Part shown: piece after piece, positions 24,417 to 30,809 of the stretch
Position numbering within the stretch: the first letter of the stretch is position 1
How the letters are laid out: each line of letters begins with the position of its first letter
Source of the DNA: Natrinema soli
GTDB taxonomy: Archaea > Halobacteriota > Halobacteria > Halobacteriales > Natrialbaceae
Assembly: GCF_028618695.1 (NCBI RefSeq)
Contig: NZ_JAQIVI010000231.1
Location: forward strand, 1 to 32,301
Direction of reading: 5' to 3'
Length of the DNA stretch: 32,301 nt
Translations under genes and position numbers: made by a program
Notes under the pieces: model-generated
What the model was told of the DNA's origin: nothing
Database searches by the model: none
Seen by the model: only the letters and a program-made list of their open reading frames with translations

Positions 24417-24707
24417 CTACTTGAATGCCACTGGCCCATATACCAACTCTCTCGCAGGATCGGCTCGAGCATCGTCGGCAGCTAACCCGACATGTGATGC
24501 ACAGTACCGTTCACTCTGGCGTTCCGCCCGTCTCGGATCGAGAACGATGAGATGGGTTGCATCATCCAGACAGTAGGAAATCTCACAGTCATCAAGCAGC
24601 TCCCTCGTGTCAGGTACTCCGCAGACGATGCAGTAGGCCGTCTCGTTAGCGATGAGGTGTACCGTACTATCCTCGCACTCTCTACACTCGACATTTTCCG
24701 TTTCCAT
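24417..24707 (-). CDS. Small zinc-ribbon protein, 96 residues
   Basis: I chose ATG 24707 (METENVECRECEDSTVHLIA) over the longer frame from 24773, because the added 22 residues lack acidic bias and the zinc pattern starts at once. Cysteines occur as CRECE, CIVCG, a lone Cys in CEISYCLDD, and YCASH near the end, enough for two zinc sites. The composition is strongly acidic with ALA/ASP-rich C-terminal residues. I do not recognise a named family. The gene ends 117 bp before the broken nucleotidyltransferase on the same strand and could once have been transcribed with it. Confidence 0.6.
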   Translation of the reverse strand: METENVECRECEDSTVHLIANETAYCIVCGVPDTRELLDDCEISYCLDDATHLIVLDPRRAERQSERYCASHVGLAADDARADPARELVYGPVAFK

Positions 24708-24878
24708 GATCTCCGACTTCGTGGGTTGACTTCGTCCGAGAGGATAAAGAATTGTCCATTGGTAACATTCCACACAGAACTAGCCGGTACCCACAACCGG
24801 GAGCCCACCAGAGGAGCACGCCGCCGTCGTGCGAGCGTCTGACTGACACTTTAGGGCCTGAGTGTGGACGCGGTTACT

Positions 24879-25277
24879 ATGGCCACGTCAGGTTCGACAC
24901 CCACCGGAACGGATACCGGGCCACAGCCGACCGGCGACGATTCCCTCTCGATACGGGCCGCGGCGAACGTGGTTCGTCTCAGTGCGCGGATAAAGCCGTG
25001 GCCCGCGTATCTCTTGGCCACGTGCTGGCCGGGCGCCGGCCACTTCTACCGCCGCCAGTGGGCGCGCGGCTGCAGCTGGGTAGCGCTGTACGGGGCTGCA
25101 CTCGTGGTGCTCAGTTCCGGCACGCTCCTCGCTGCGGGCTCGGTCACCGACCCGCTCCTTGTCACCACGCTCCGCCTCGAGACGGTCAACTTCGGCGACG
25201 TGGCCATGCCGCTCGCAATCCTCGTTCTCAGTATGCTTGATCTTTATGCGCTCGCGTCACTCGACGATTTGGCGTGA
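24879..25277 (+). CDS. Small membrane protein with TM2-like architecture
   Basis: A 132-residue protein from ATG 24879 (MATSGSTPTGTDTGPQPTGD); an in-frame ATG at 24864 would add five residues. After a hydrophilic lead (1-35) come IKPWPAYLLATCWPGAGHFY, a first helix with the TM2-domain-like pattern G-G-FYRRQWARG, and helices at about 60-78, 80-92 and 104-125 (MPLAILVLSMLDLYAL). Haloarchaeal relatives carry an N-terminal zinc ribbon before the same membrane part; none is present here. The stop codon TGA (25275-25277) falls within the right end of the tnpB remnant (25274), so the true C-terminus may have been replaced. Confidence 0.62.
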   Translation: MATSGSTPTGTDTGPQPTGDDSLSIRAAANVVRLSARIKPWPAYLLATCWPGAGHFYRRQWARGCSWVALYGAALVVLSSGTLLAAGSVTDPLLVTTLRLETVNFGDVAMPLAILVLSMLDLYALASLDDLA

Positions 25278-25288
25278 GCTACCCTACC

Positions 25289-25500
25289 CTACCGCTCGCT
25301 TGACGACTCGCGCTTGAGGGTGGGGCTTCCTGCTTCGAGGGCGCACTTTGCAGGAACCGACGTGGTTCCCGTAGGAGCGGCTGTCTCCACAGGCGTTCGA
25401 AAATCGCTTCGCGATTTTCGCAGCCTCTTGGAGAGCTTTGCTCTCCAACGGTCGGCGAATCTCTGATTCGCCTCGACACCAGAATCGCGGAGCGGTTCTG
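25289..25500 (-). pseudogene. tnpB: tnpB C-terminal tail with right end
   Basis: The minus frame reads EANQRFADRWRAKLSKRLRK, then TPVETAAPTGTTSVPAKCAL, EAGSPTLKRESSSER and a TAG at 25289-25291. The ending (TPVETxxP, VSAKxxxExGSPxLK) is the variable tail of a common haloarchaeal IS1341-type TnpB. Everything before the tail, including all RuvC motifs, is gone. Downstream on the minus strand follows the right end GGTAGGGTAGGGTAGCTCAC, ending at 25274. Beyond ~25500 another element scar begins. Confidence 0.65.
25398..25500. repeat. Four tight hairpins in a row, each with a 3-base loop
   Basis: CGAAAATCGC-TTC-GCGATTTTCG (25398-25420, 10-bp stem), TTGGAGAGC-TTT-GCTCTCCAA (25428-25448, 9 bp), GGCGAATC-TCT-GATTCGCC (25454-25472, 8 bp) and CAGAATCGC-GGA-GCGGTTCTG (25480-25500, 9 bp with one T·G pair). 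They lie inside the tnpB tail frame and keep it open. The design equals the ladder at 21702-21807, so this is probably the omega RNA scaffold part of the decayed element. Confidence 0.65.
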
Positions 25501-25552
25501 AGGACGTTGGTTCGGAGCGTCCCGCCCCGACGTGCTTGATACCGCGAGAACT

Positions 25553-25599
25553 AAAACAGCGAGAGAGTCCCCCGCCGTAATCGGCGGGGAGGATGTCAC
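25553..25599 (+). mobile_element. 47-bp left-end/right-end scar of a tnpB element
   Basis: The sequence starts AAAACAGCGAGAGAGTCCC, the left end of the elements at 20159 and 26522, runs through an 8-bp stem (CCCCGCCG 25570-25577 / CGGCGGGG 25582-25589, loop TAAT), and finishes in AGGATGTCAC, the right end of those same elements. No gene lies between. Recombination between the similar hairpins at both ends would delete the whole inside and leave exactly this. Confidence 0.6.
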
Positions 25600-25710
25600 A
25601 AGCGGGACGAGAGCGGCGTCAGTACGTGGTCAAACGGTTGGAAGAAGCGAGTGTCATTCGGACAGTGTAACGGTGACGGCGATCGCAAAGATCACCTGCA
25701 ACTCGGCCAT

Positions 25711-25860
25711 TCACTCGGTCCGATACTGAACAATCGCATCGGCCCCGCACTTGGGACAATGGGTGACCGATGCCGAGACGCTGGTGCCACATCGACGGCA
25801 TTCCCGAATGACGGTCGGCTCCGCGGTCCCAAAGAGCAGTGCTTTGACGAGTTCTATCAT
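25711..25860 (-). CDS. 49-residue zinc-ribbon protein
   Basis: A complete small frame from ATG 25860 to TGA 25711: MIELVKALLFGTAEPTVIRE, then CRRCGTSVSASVTHCPKCG and ADAIVQYRTE. The CxxCG-x9-CPxCG arrangement is a classical single zinc ribbon (Cys21, Cys24, Cys35, Cys38), preceded by an amphipathic hydrophobic helix. It resembles the many short zinc-finger proteins of haloarchaea that may bind nucleic acid or partner proteins. An AT-rich stretch with TTATAC lies about 25-30 bp upstream on the minus strand. It is divergent from the epimerase remnant. Confidence 0.7.
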   Translation of the reverse strand: MIELVKALLFGTAEPTVIRECRRCGTSVSASVTHCPKCGADAIVQYRTE

Positions 25861-26051
25861 CGAAGTTGGTATGTGAGTATAACGTCAGACACAAAATACC
25901 ATGTGTTTCTCGATATCTAAATAGTTGGTGCGAAATACTGATCGAACGCACCAACGCCGACGTCCTGTTACCAACCACGCCAAACGCAGGGGTACCACTG
26001 CGAGATCGGTGAAGTCGAACCCGTTACCGTCTCCCACCCTCGTGGACACAT

Positions 26052-26523
26052 ATGCACGAGCAGCGCGTTCTCGTCACCGGCGGCGCCGGTTTCATCGGCT
26101 CACATCTGACCGATCGATTGCTCGCAAGCGGGGCCTACGTCACGGTCATCGACAACCTCTCGAACGGCCACAAGGGGTGGGTGCCCGACGAGGCAACCCT
26201 CATCGAGCGCGATCTCACTGACCCCGATGCGCTCGAGGGAGTTCTCACGAGCGACGTCGATCGTGTCTTCCACCTCGCAGCGTCGAAAGCCGTAAACAGC
26301 GACCGCCCGCCGGGCACAGTTCGAAGCGAACACGCAGATGGCCTATAACGTGCTCGAGACCATGCAGGATGTCGGCGTCTCGGAGCTCGCCTACACCTCG
26401 ACGTCGACGGTGTACGGGGAAGCGCCGCGGCCGACCCCCGAAGATCACGCACCTCTCGAGCCGATCAGCGTGTATGGCGCGAGTAAGCTCGCCGATGAAG
26501 GCCTCTGTTCGACCTATCTTTAA
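26052..26523 (+). pseudogene. NAD-dependent sugar epimerase/dehydratase, truncated by element insertion
   Basis: [19 protein letters not shown] carries the TGGAGFIGS dinucleotide motif of the extended SDR family (UDP-glucose 4-epimerase type). Then come [22 protein letters not shown] and, after a frameshift near 26308, [20 protein letters not shown] and the YxxxK active-site motif in SVYGASKLADEG (Tyr and Lys kept). At 26521 the reading runs into the left end of the next element, where TAA (26521-26523) stops it. Only ~157 of about 310-330 residues remain, without the substrate-binding half. The downstream half is not found after the element's right end at 27967, so more DNA was lost. Confidence 0.85.
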
Positions 26524-26654
26524 ACAGCGAGAGAATCCCGCCGTTCACGGCGGGCATGAATCGCGTCACTCGGCTACACCCCCACCGTCGATGGCAGACT
26601 GGATATTTACTGTGAATCCACACCATTAAGTAACCGAACCAACATAGGCTATGT

Positions 26655-27905
26655 ATGGCGGTTCAGGTCACTCGTACCTACGTTGGTTCCATTCAAAACC
26701 AGCGACAGGTCTGCGATGACCTTGACTCGCTCGGCGATTCTGTCTCAAAAATCTGGAACGTCGCACGATGGACGGCAGGCCGTGTGTGGGATGCAATCGG
26801 TGAGATCCCTAACGAAGCCCCGCTAAAATCGTACATGAAGAACCAAGCGTGCTGGAAAGACTTGAACGCACAATCCAGTCAGAAAGTCATCGAAGAACTT
26901 TCCGACGCTTTCCAGTCATGGTTCAACCTGCGACAGAAGGACAACGAGGCGAATCCGCCCGGCTACCGCAAACACAGCGATGAACGCCCGCGTAGTACGG
27001 TCACGTTCAAAGCAGACGGGTTCAAACACGACTCCAAGAACAATCGCGTACGGCTCTCAAAGGGGAAGAACCTGAAAGAACACCGTTCAGATTTCATCCT
27101 TTGTGAATATCAGACACGTCCAGATATTCACCTCTCAGAAGTCAACAAAGTACAGAACGTTCGAGCGGTTTGGAATGGCGACGAGTGGGAACTACACTTC
27201 GTCTGCAAAGTTGAACTCGAAACCACTGACTCAACAGGCGACGGAGTAGCAGGCATCGACCTCGGCATCACAAACATCGCCACGGTCGCATTCCCTGATG
27301 AATATGTTCTGTACCCCGGCAACTCGCTCAAGCAAGACAAGCACTATTTCACTCGTGCAGAGTACGACACTGAAGGCGAGAGCGATCCGTCTGAGAAGTC
27401 AATGTGGGCACGTCGAAAACTCGCAGACCGTGAAACGCACTTCTACCACACGCTTACAGACACCATTATTACCGAGTGTGTCGAACGGGGTGTTGGCACA
27501 CTCACAGTGAGTTGGCCTGAAGATGTGCGAGACTCGGACTGGGGCAAAACGGGGAACAAGAAGTTGCACTCGTGGGCGTTCGATCGCATCTACCAGTACC
27601 TTGATTACAAGGGAGAGATACGCGGTGTCGAGGTGCTGAAAGAGAACGAGTGGGACACGTCGAAGACCTGCTCACGGTGTGGCGACGACACGAAGTCTAA
27701 CCGTAAGCACCGTGGCTTGTATGTCTGCTCGTCGTGTGAATTGGTAGCCAACGCGGATTGTAATGGGGCGGAAAATATGCGACAGAAGATAACTCCGAGT
27801 CCTCACGGCGAGGATAGGAGTAACGGCTGTGTGGCACAGCCATCGGTACACTTGTTCAACCGCGAGAGCGGGACGTTCAACATGAGAGAACAGGTCGTAT
27901 CGTAG
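26655..27905 (+). CDS. tnpB: TnpB RNA-guided nuclease, rearranged RuvC active site
   Basis: A 416-residue TnpB of another subgroup from the one at 20427. Asp202 lies in AGIDLGITNIATV. The RuvC-II strand reads TLTVSWPEDVRD, with Ser286 aligned to the usual Glu (Glu289 lies three residues on). Glu332 in ENEWDTSKTCSRCG lies exactly three residues before Thr-Ser, as in the TnpB at 20427. Asp368 is in VANADCNGAENMRQK. Zinc ligands are Cys339, Cys342 and the CSSC pair. It is full-length and undamaged; ATG 26655 is the natural start. Its last coding part holds small palindromes (GGCTGTG-TGG-CACAGCC near 27828). Whether Glu289 or Glu332 is catalytic is the open question. Confidence 0.9.
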   Translation: MAVQVTRTYVGSIQNQRQVCDDLDSLGDSVSKIWNVARWTAGRVWDAIGEIPNEAPLKSYMKNQACWKDLNAQSSQKVIEELSDAFQSWFNLRQKDNEANPPGYRKHSDERPRSTVTFKADGFKHDSKNNRVRLSKGKNLKEHRSDFILCEYQTRPDIHLSEVNKVQNVRAVWNGDEWELHFVCKVELETTDSTGDGVAGIDLGITNIATVAFPDEYVLYPGNSLKQDKHYFTRAEYDTEGESDPSEKSMWARRKLADRETHFYHTLTDTIITECVERGVGTLTVSWPEDVRDSDWGKTGNKKLHSWAFDRIYQYLDYKGEIRGVEVLKENEWDTSKTCSRCGDDTKSNRKHRGLYVCSSCELVANADCNGAENMRQKITPSPHGEDRSNGCVAQPSVHLFNRESGTFNMREQVVS

Positions 27906-27967
27906 ACCGGCAAATATCCTACCCGCGGTACGGGAAGCCTCGCCGTTTACGGCGAGGAGGATGTCAC
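27828..27967 (+). ncRNA. Omega RNA 3' scaffold candidate of the 26522 element
   Basis: Structured 3' end: GGCTGTG-TGG-CACAGCC inside the last codons, CCCG-CGGTA-CGGG (about 27932-27944 region start), then the terminal 8-bp stem 27938-27957 and AGGATGTCAC. The first ~20 bases after 27967 would form the guide. The middle stem overlaps the terminal one, so they may be alternative. Confidence 0.45.
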
Positions 27968-28103
27968 TCCGGTCACGTCGGCTGATCCGGATCCATAGCA
28001 CGGCCAGAACCCAAGCCGGTGGCTCGAGTGCTGCAGTCGTCCCTGGATACGAAGTCACCACGCGGCCGTGGTACGAACCGCGAAAAGAAATTTCGACGGA
28101 GCG

Positions 28104-29372
28104 CTACTGGTTGATGGCGCTCAGGAAGAACGACGAGAACACCGTCTGGAGCCCGATGACGATCGCCGTAAAGGCCAGCATCGCGCTCATCGTGAACTCG
28201 AGCGAGCCGAACCCGCTGGAGATCCACTGAACGACCAGCGTCGCCGCATACAGACCCCCGACTGCGAACACCGCCAGCCCGGCCGTCGCGCCGTGCTCGA
28301 GCGATAGTGACTGTGTCACGCGCTGCGTGATGGGGTCCTCGGGTTTCCGAATGGGATCGCTCGCCACGGCGGCGAAGACCCCGAGACTGGAGATCTGATA
28401 GCCGACGATGGTCAACAGGCTCCCGGCGATCATCGAGTGGAGCCCGAGGGTCACACCGTTGACTGCGGTGCCGGTATACGTGACGCCCATCACGGCGAGC
28501 CCGACGAGACACAACAGGAGTCCCGGTGCCGAGAACAGGTAGCCCGGCGCGTTCACGAGCATGAAGTGGACGTGCCGCCAGCCGTCGCGGAAGCTCTCGA
28601 GGGTCTCCTCGCCCTCTCGCTCGTGGTAGACGATCGGGGTTTCAACGATCGTGAGGTCCTTCGCGCCGGCCTCCATGATCATCTCGCTGGCGAACTCCAT
28701 CCCAGTCGTCTCGAGATCCATCGTCTCGTAGGCCTCCTTCGTGAAAATCCGAAAGCCGCTGTGGGCGTCGCTGACGCCGGCCCCGTAGAAGATGTTCAGG
28801 AACTTCGTCAGGAACGGATTGCCGATATGCTGATGCAGTGACGGCATCGCGCCGGGCTTGATCTCGCCCTCGAGTCGACTACCCATCACCATATCGCCGT
28901 CCTCGTCGCGGAGATGGGCCAGTAGGCGCGGGATCTGTTCGAAGTCGTATGTCGTATCGGCGTCGCCCATGACGATGTAGTCGCCGCGGGCACGATCGAA
29001 CGCGTACCGGTAGGCGTAGCCATACCCCGGCTGATCGGGCTCGTAGATGATCGCCCCTAACTCCCGTCCGATCTCGGGCGTGCGATCGATCGAACTGTCG
29101 CTGAGGATGATCTCGGCGGGCATCCCCAGTGTGGCGATCGCGGTCTTCGCCCGCGTGATGCACTCCGCGACGCCGTCTTCCTCGTTGAGCGTCGGCATCA
29201 CCACGCTCAGCGCCGGCATCTGGTCGCTATCCGGACCGACGAGGAGGTCGTCGGCCTCGTGATCGCTGGTGATTTCGCGTCCCGCCTTCTGCTCGAGGCC
29301 GTCCTCGAGTGATCCCGGTTCCGATTCGATTGCGGTTGGATGTCTCTGATCGCTTCCTTCAGATGTACTCAT
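28104..29372 (-). CDS. GT2 glycosyltransferase, dolichyl-phosphate sugar synthase-like, with membrane domain
   Basis: A 422-residue enzyme. After a 50-residue acidic lead comes a GT-A domain: LSVVMPTLNEEDG (55-67), DSSIDRT (92-98), YGYAYRYAFDRARGDYIVMG and the metal/nucleotide motif GDADTTYDF (136-144), then GSRLEGEIKPGAMP and SGFRIFTKEAYE, typical of dolichyl-phosphate glucosyl/mannosyltransferases (AglJ/DPM1-like). Residues about 290-415 hold four membrane helices. It should move a sugar from a nucleotide donor to dolichyl phosphate on the inner face of the membrane, feeding N-glycosylation of the S-layer. The neighbouring nucleotidyltransferase and epimerase are broken, so its donor must come from elsewhere. 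All key motifs are intact. Confidence 0.87.
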   Translation of the reverse strand: MSTSEGSDQRHPTAIESEPGSLEDGLEQKAGREITSDHEADDLLVGPDSDQMPALSVVMPTLNEEDGVAECITRAKTAIATLGMPAEIILSDSSIDRTPEIGRELGAIIYEPDQPGYGYAYRYAFDRARGDYIVMGDADTTYDFEQIPRLLAHLRDEDGDMVMGSRLEGEIKPGAMPSLHQHIGNPFLTKFLNIFYGAGVSDAHSGFRIFTKEAYETMDLETTGMEFASEMIMEAGAKDLTIVETPIVYHEREGEETLESFRDGWRHVHFMLVNAPGYLFSAPGLLLCLVGLAVMGVTYTGTAVNGVTLGLHSMIAGSLLTIVGYQISSLGVFAAVASDPIRKPEDPITQRVTQSLSLEHGATAGLAVFAVGGLYAATLVVQWISSGFGSLEFTMSAMLAFTAIVIGLQTVFSSFFLSAINQ

Positions 29373-29650
29373 AGTGGTTGATTTCCGTCTTCCCCTTCCA
29401 AGGTTCGCAGACCGGTCACAGTTTCCTCATCATGTTGTTTATTCGTCATCTGTGGTTGATCACAGATCTATTGGCTGTATCATCATACCAGAAACGCTTG
29501 CATAAACGTTCGGTATTAGGAACATGAAGTATTTTCACCAGATAGGAGATTTACTTGTATATTTATGAATTAACCTGTGAGAAACATGTCAGGCATATAT
29601 ATATATTTGCTAAAATAGAACAGTCAGAAAAGTGTTCCACTGGGAGAACG
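29373..29650. promoter_or_regulatory. AT-rich upstream region of the glycosyltransferase
   Basis: Gene-free and AT-rich compared with its surroundings. It includes an ATATATATATAT run at 29597-29608 and TGTGGTTGATCACAG around 29450-29465. It should hold the minus-strand promoter of the GT2 gene. No coding frame is supported. Confidence 0.4.
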
Positions 29651-29653
29651 ATG

Positions 29654-29707
29654 ATTGTCGATGCCGACGAATGGTTCCCGACTCTCACCCTGGACGAACT
29701 CGATCAA
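29654..29707 (-). pseudogene. Fifty-base fragment of a second DUF1616 gene
   Basis: The minus strand reads IEFVQGESREPFVGIDNH. This matches TEFVQGESRELFVGIDNH of the intact DUF1616 protein (coding around 31180-31230 on the same strand) with about five base changes over ~50 bp. The fragment stops on one side at the right end of the decayed tnpB element (29708) and fades into AT-rich DNA on the other. It is the trace of a former paralogue or of a local duplication. Confidence 0.75.
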
Positions 29708-29812
29708 ATGCCATCCTCCCCGGCGTTCACGCCGGGGTTTCCTCGCGCTGGGAGTCTCGGCTATGCCGAGATGGTTCGAGAGAGCAAGCTCTTCTCTCGT
29801 CATCACGAGACG

Positions 29813-30707
29813 ACAAAGTCGTCTCGAACGACCACGGAGGCAACTTTCGGGTTCGTATGCTCCTCGTTGGGACGGTGAGAGCGTGGTAGCTCCGACCATG
29901 AAGGTCGTCCTACTTGAGGCACACGGGCCGTGCCATCGGCCGTGCTACCGTTTCGTGCTGTCTCAGGTTCGACCAAGTCATGGGCCAGCGCGTCCTGTGT
30001 ATGGCCGCACTACCGCGTCCAACGGCGGTACAGCGGCCGTATCTACAGGCGGAGCAGGCCGAGTGCCTCGGGGCTTGACCCCGAGGCGGTTCACTCGCTG
30101 CTGTACCGGTCTTCGCGGAGCTTCGATTGCAGTTTGGCGATCCGTTGGGTGGTCTCGCGGAACCGTTCGAACAGGTCGTGTTCTTCGTACAGGTACTGCT
30201 CGCCGATCGAAGCCGTACAGGCGACGATATTGTTCGTGCCGATGTCCAGAGCAGCGGTTTCGTCCGCCAGTGGATGTGCCAGTCGAGAATTGTCGATAGT
30301 GACTGACTGAAAGGCCCTGAACGTCTCGCTCACGCCGTCACAATACGGTTCTAACCGCCACTGCTTGTCGTACTCTTTTCAGTTGGGTTCACCGCGAATC
30401 TCGAGCCGAAACCGTTCTTGGTACCCAAGCCGTACTCCTCTTTCAGGTCTTGGCCGACAGGAATTTCGAGGCGGGAGTAGTCGCCCCTCTTCGACCGAGT
30501 ACGACGTGTTGCGGATATACGTCCATAGTTCGCGGCCCTCGTCTTGGTTGCCCCAGAAGCCGGGCTTGCCGTTGGCTTCGCCCTTCTCTCGGAGTGCGAA
30601 GAACGAGCGCCACGCTTCGCGGTTCTTGCGTTCGATCTGTTGAACAGTCGAAGCGCCGAGGATTCCGCCGTACCGACCGCGGTACTCGTCGATCTCCCAA
30701 ACGTCGA
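29813..30707 (-). pseudogene. tnpB: tnpB pseudogene related to the 20427 gene
   Basis: The minus strand starts in the middle of the protein ([19 protein letters not shown]) and runs through [20 protein letters not shown]. It changes frame near [19 protein letters not shown], continues as [20 protein letters not shown] and the RuvC-I motif [13 protein letters not shown], and stops after REDRYSSE, where a ~50-bp insert with a hairpin (30066-30087) interrupts it. After DALAHDLV a deletion removes ~110 residues with RuvC-II and the zinc ribbon, and the end resumes at [11 protein letters not shown] in a shifted frame. About 50 N-terminal residues are also lost. It is dead as a protein, though its 3' hairpins are well kept. 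Confidence 0.85.
30066..30087 (+). repeat. Hairpin insert in the tnpB pseudogene resembling another right end
   Basis: CCTCGGGG-CTTGA-CCCCGAGG followed by CGGTTCAC. On the + strand this equals the right end of the 22201 element (CCTCGGG, ACTTGAC, CCCGAGG, CAGTTTAC) with few changes. It sits in a ~50-bp insert that the 20427 gene lacks. Confidence 0.5.
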
Positions 30708-30786
30708 CCTCACCCGCGCAACACAGGGTCGTGTGAAAGCCTTCGCCGAAGAACAGGACATTACACTCACCGAAGCGTATGAATGA
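30703..30786 (+). pseudogene. C-terminal fragment of a small RHH-like gene
   Basis: The + frame reads VDLTRATQGRVKAFAEEQDI then TLTEAYE and a TGA at 30784-30786. This is the strand-helix-turn-helix pattern of the small RHH protein at 20230-20370 (HIKRVKNEHGLTWRGML), and it is again placed head-to-head with tnpB. The deletion that removed the tnpB start also removed this gene's start. Confidence 0.4.
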
Positions 30787-30809
30787 CTCTTGAATGCGGG
30801 AGCTGAGTA

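Larger units (their letters stand above)
26522..27967 (+). mobile_element. IS1341-like element with tnpB
   Basis: The left end AAACAGCGAGAGAATCCC with a perfect stem (CCCGCCG 26537-26543, TTCA, CGGCGGG 26548-26554) is nearly identical to that at 20159, including the following GAATCGCGTCA. The right end is a perfect stem (CCTCGCCG 27938-27945, TTTA, CGGCGAGG 27950-27957) and AGGATGTCAC ending at 27967. tnpB fills most of the inside; there is neither tnpA nor a small RHH gene. It interrupts the epimerase gene. Confidence 0.82.
29708..30786 (-). mobile_element. Decayed relative of the 20159 element, inverted
   Basis: The right end on the minus strand is CCCCGGCG-TGAA-CGCCGGGG then AGGATGGCAT ending at 29708, preceded by the same hairpin ladder as at 21702-21807. 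Inside is a broken tnpB (29813-30707) and, on the opposite strand at the far side, a small RHH-like fragment (30703-30786). The tnpB 5' end and the promoter are deleted, and no left end is recognisable. Confidence 0.7.

Noticed and set aside
25398..25500. Possible CRISPR array
   Set aside because: The four palindromic units differ in sequence and there are no equal repeats or spacers. It is a row of hairpins, better explained by the tnpB remnant. I saw no CRISPR array elsewhere in the window.
29555..29878. 107-residue frame on + across the DUF1616 fragment and element end
   Set aside because: It is made of antisense DUF1616 sequence and the antisense of the hairpin ladder; no protein family pattern.
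20130..30790. A complete IS200/IS605 with tnpA
   Set aside because: I looked for a ~130-residue Y1 transposase with HUH and catalytic Tyr around every element and found none. All are tnpB-only.
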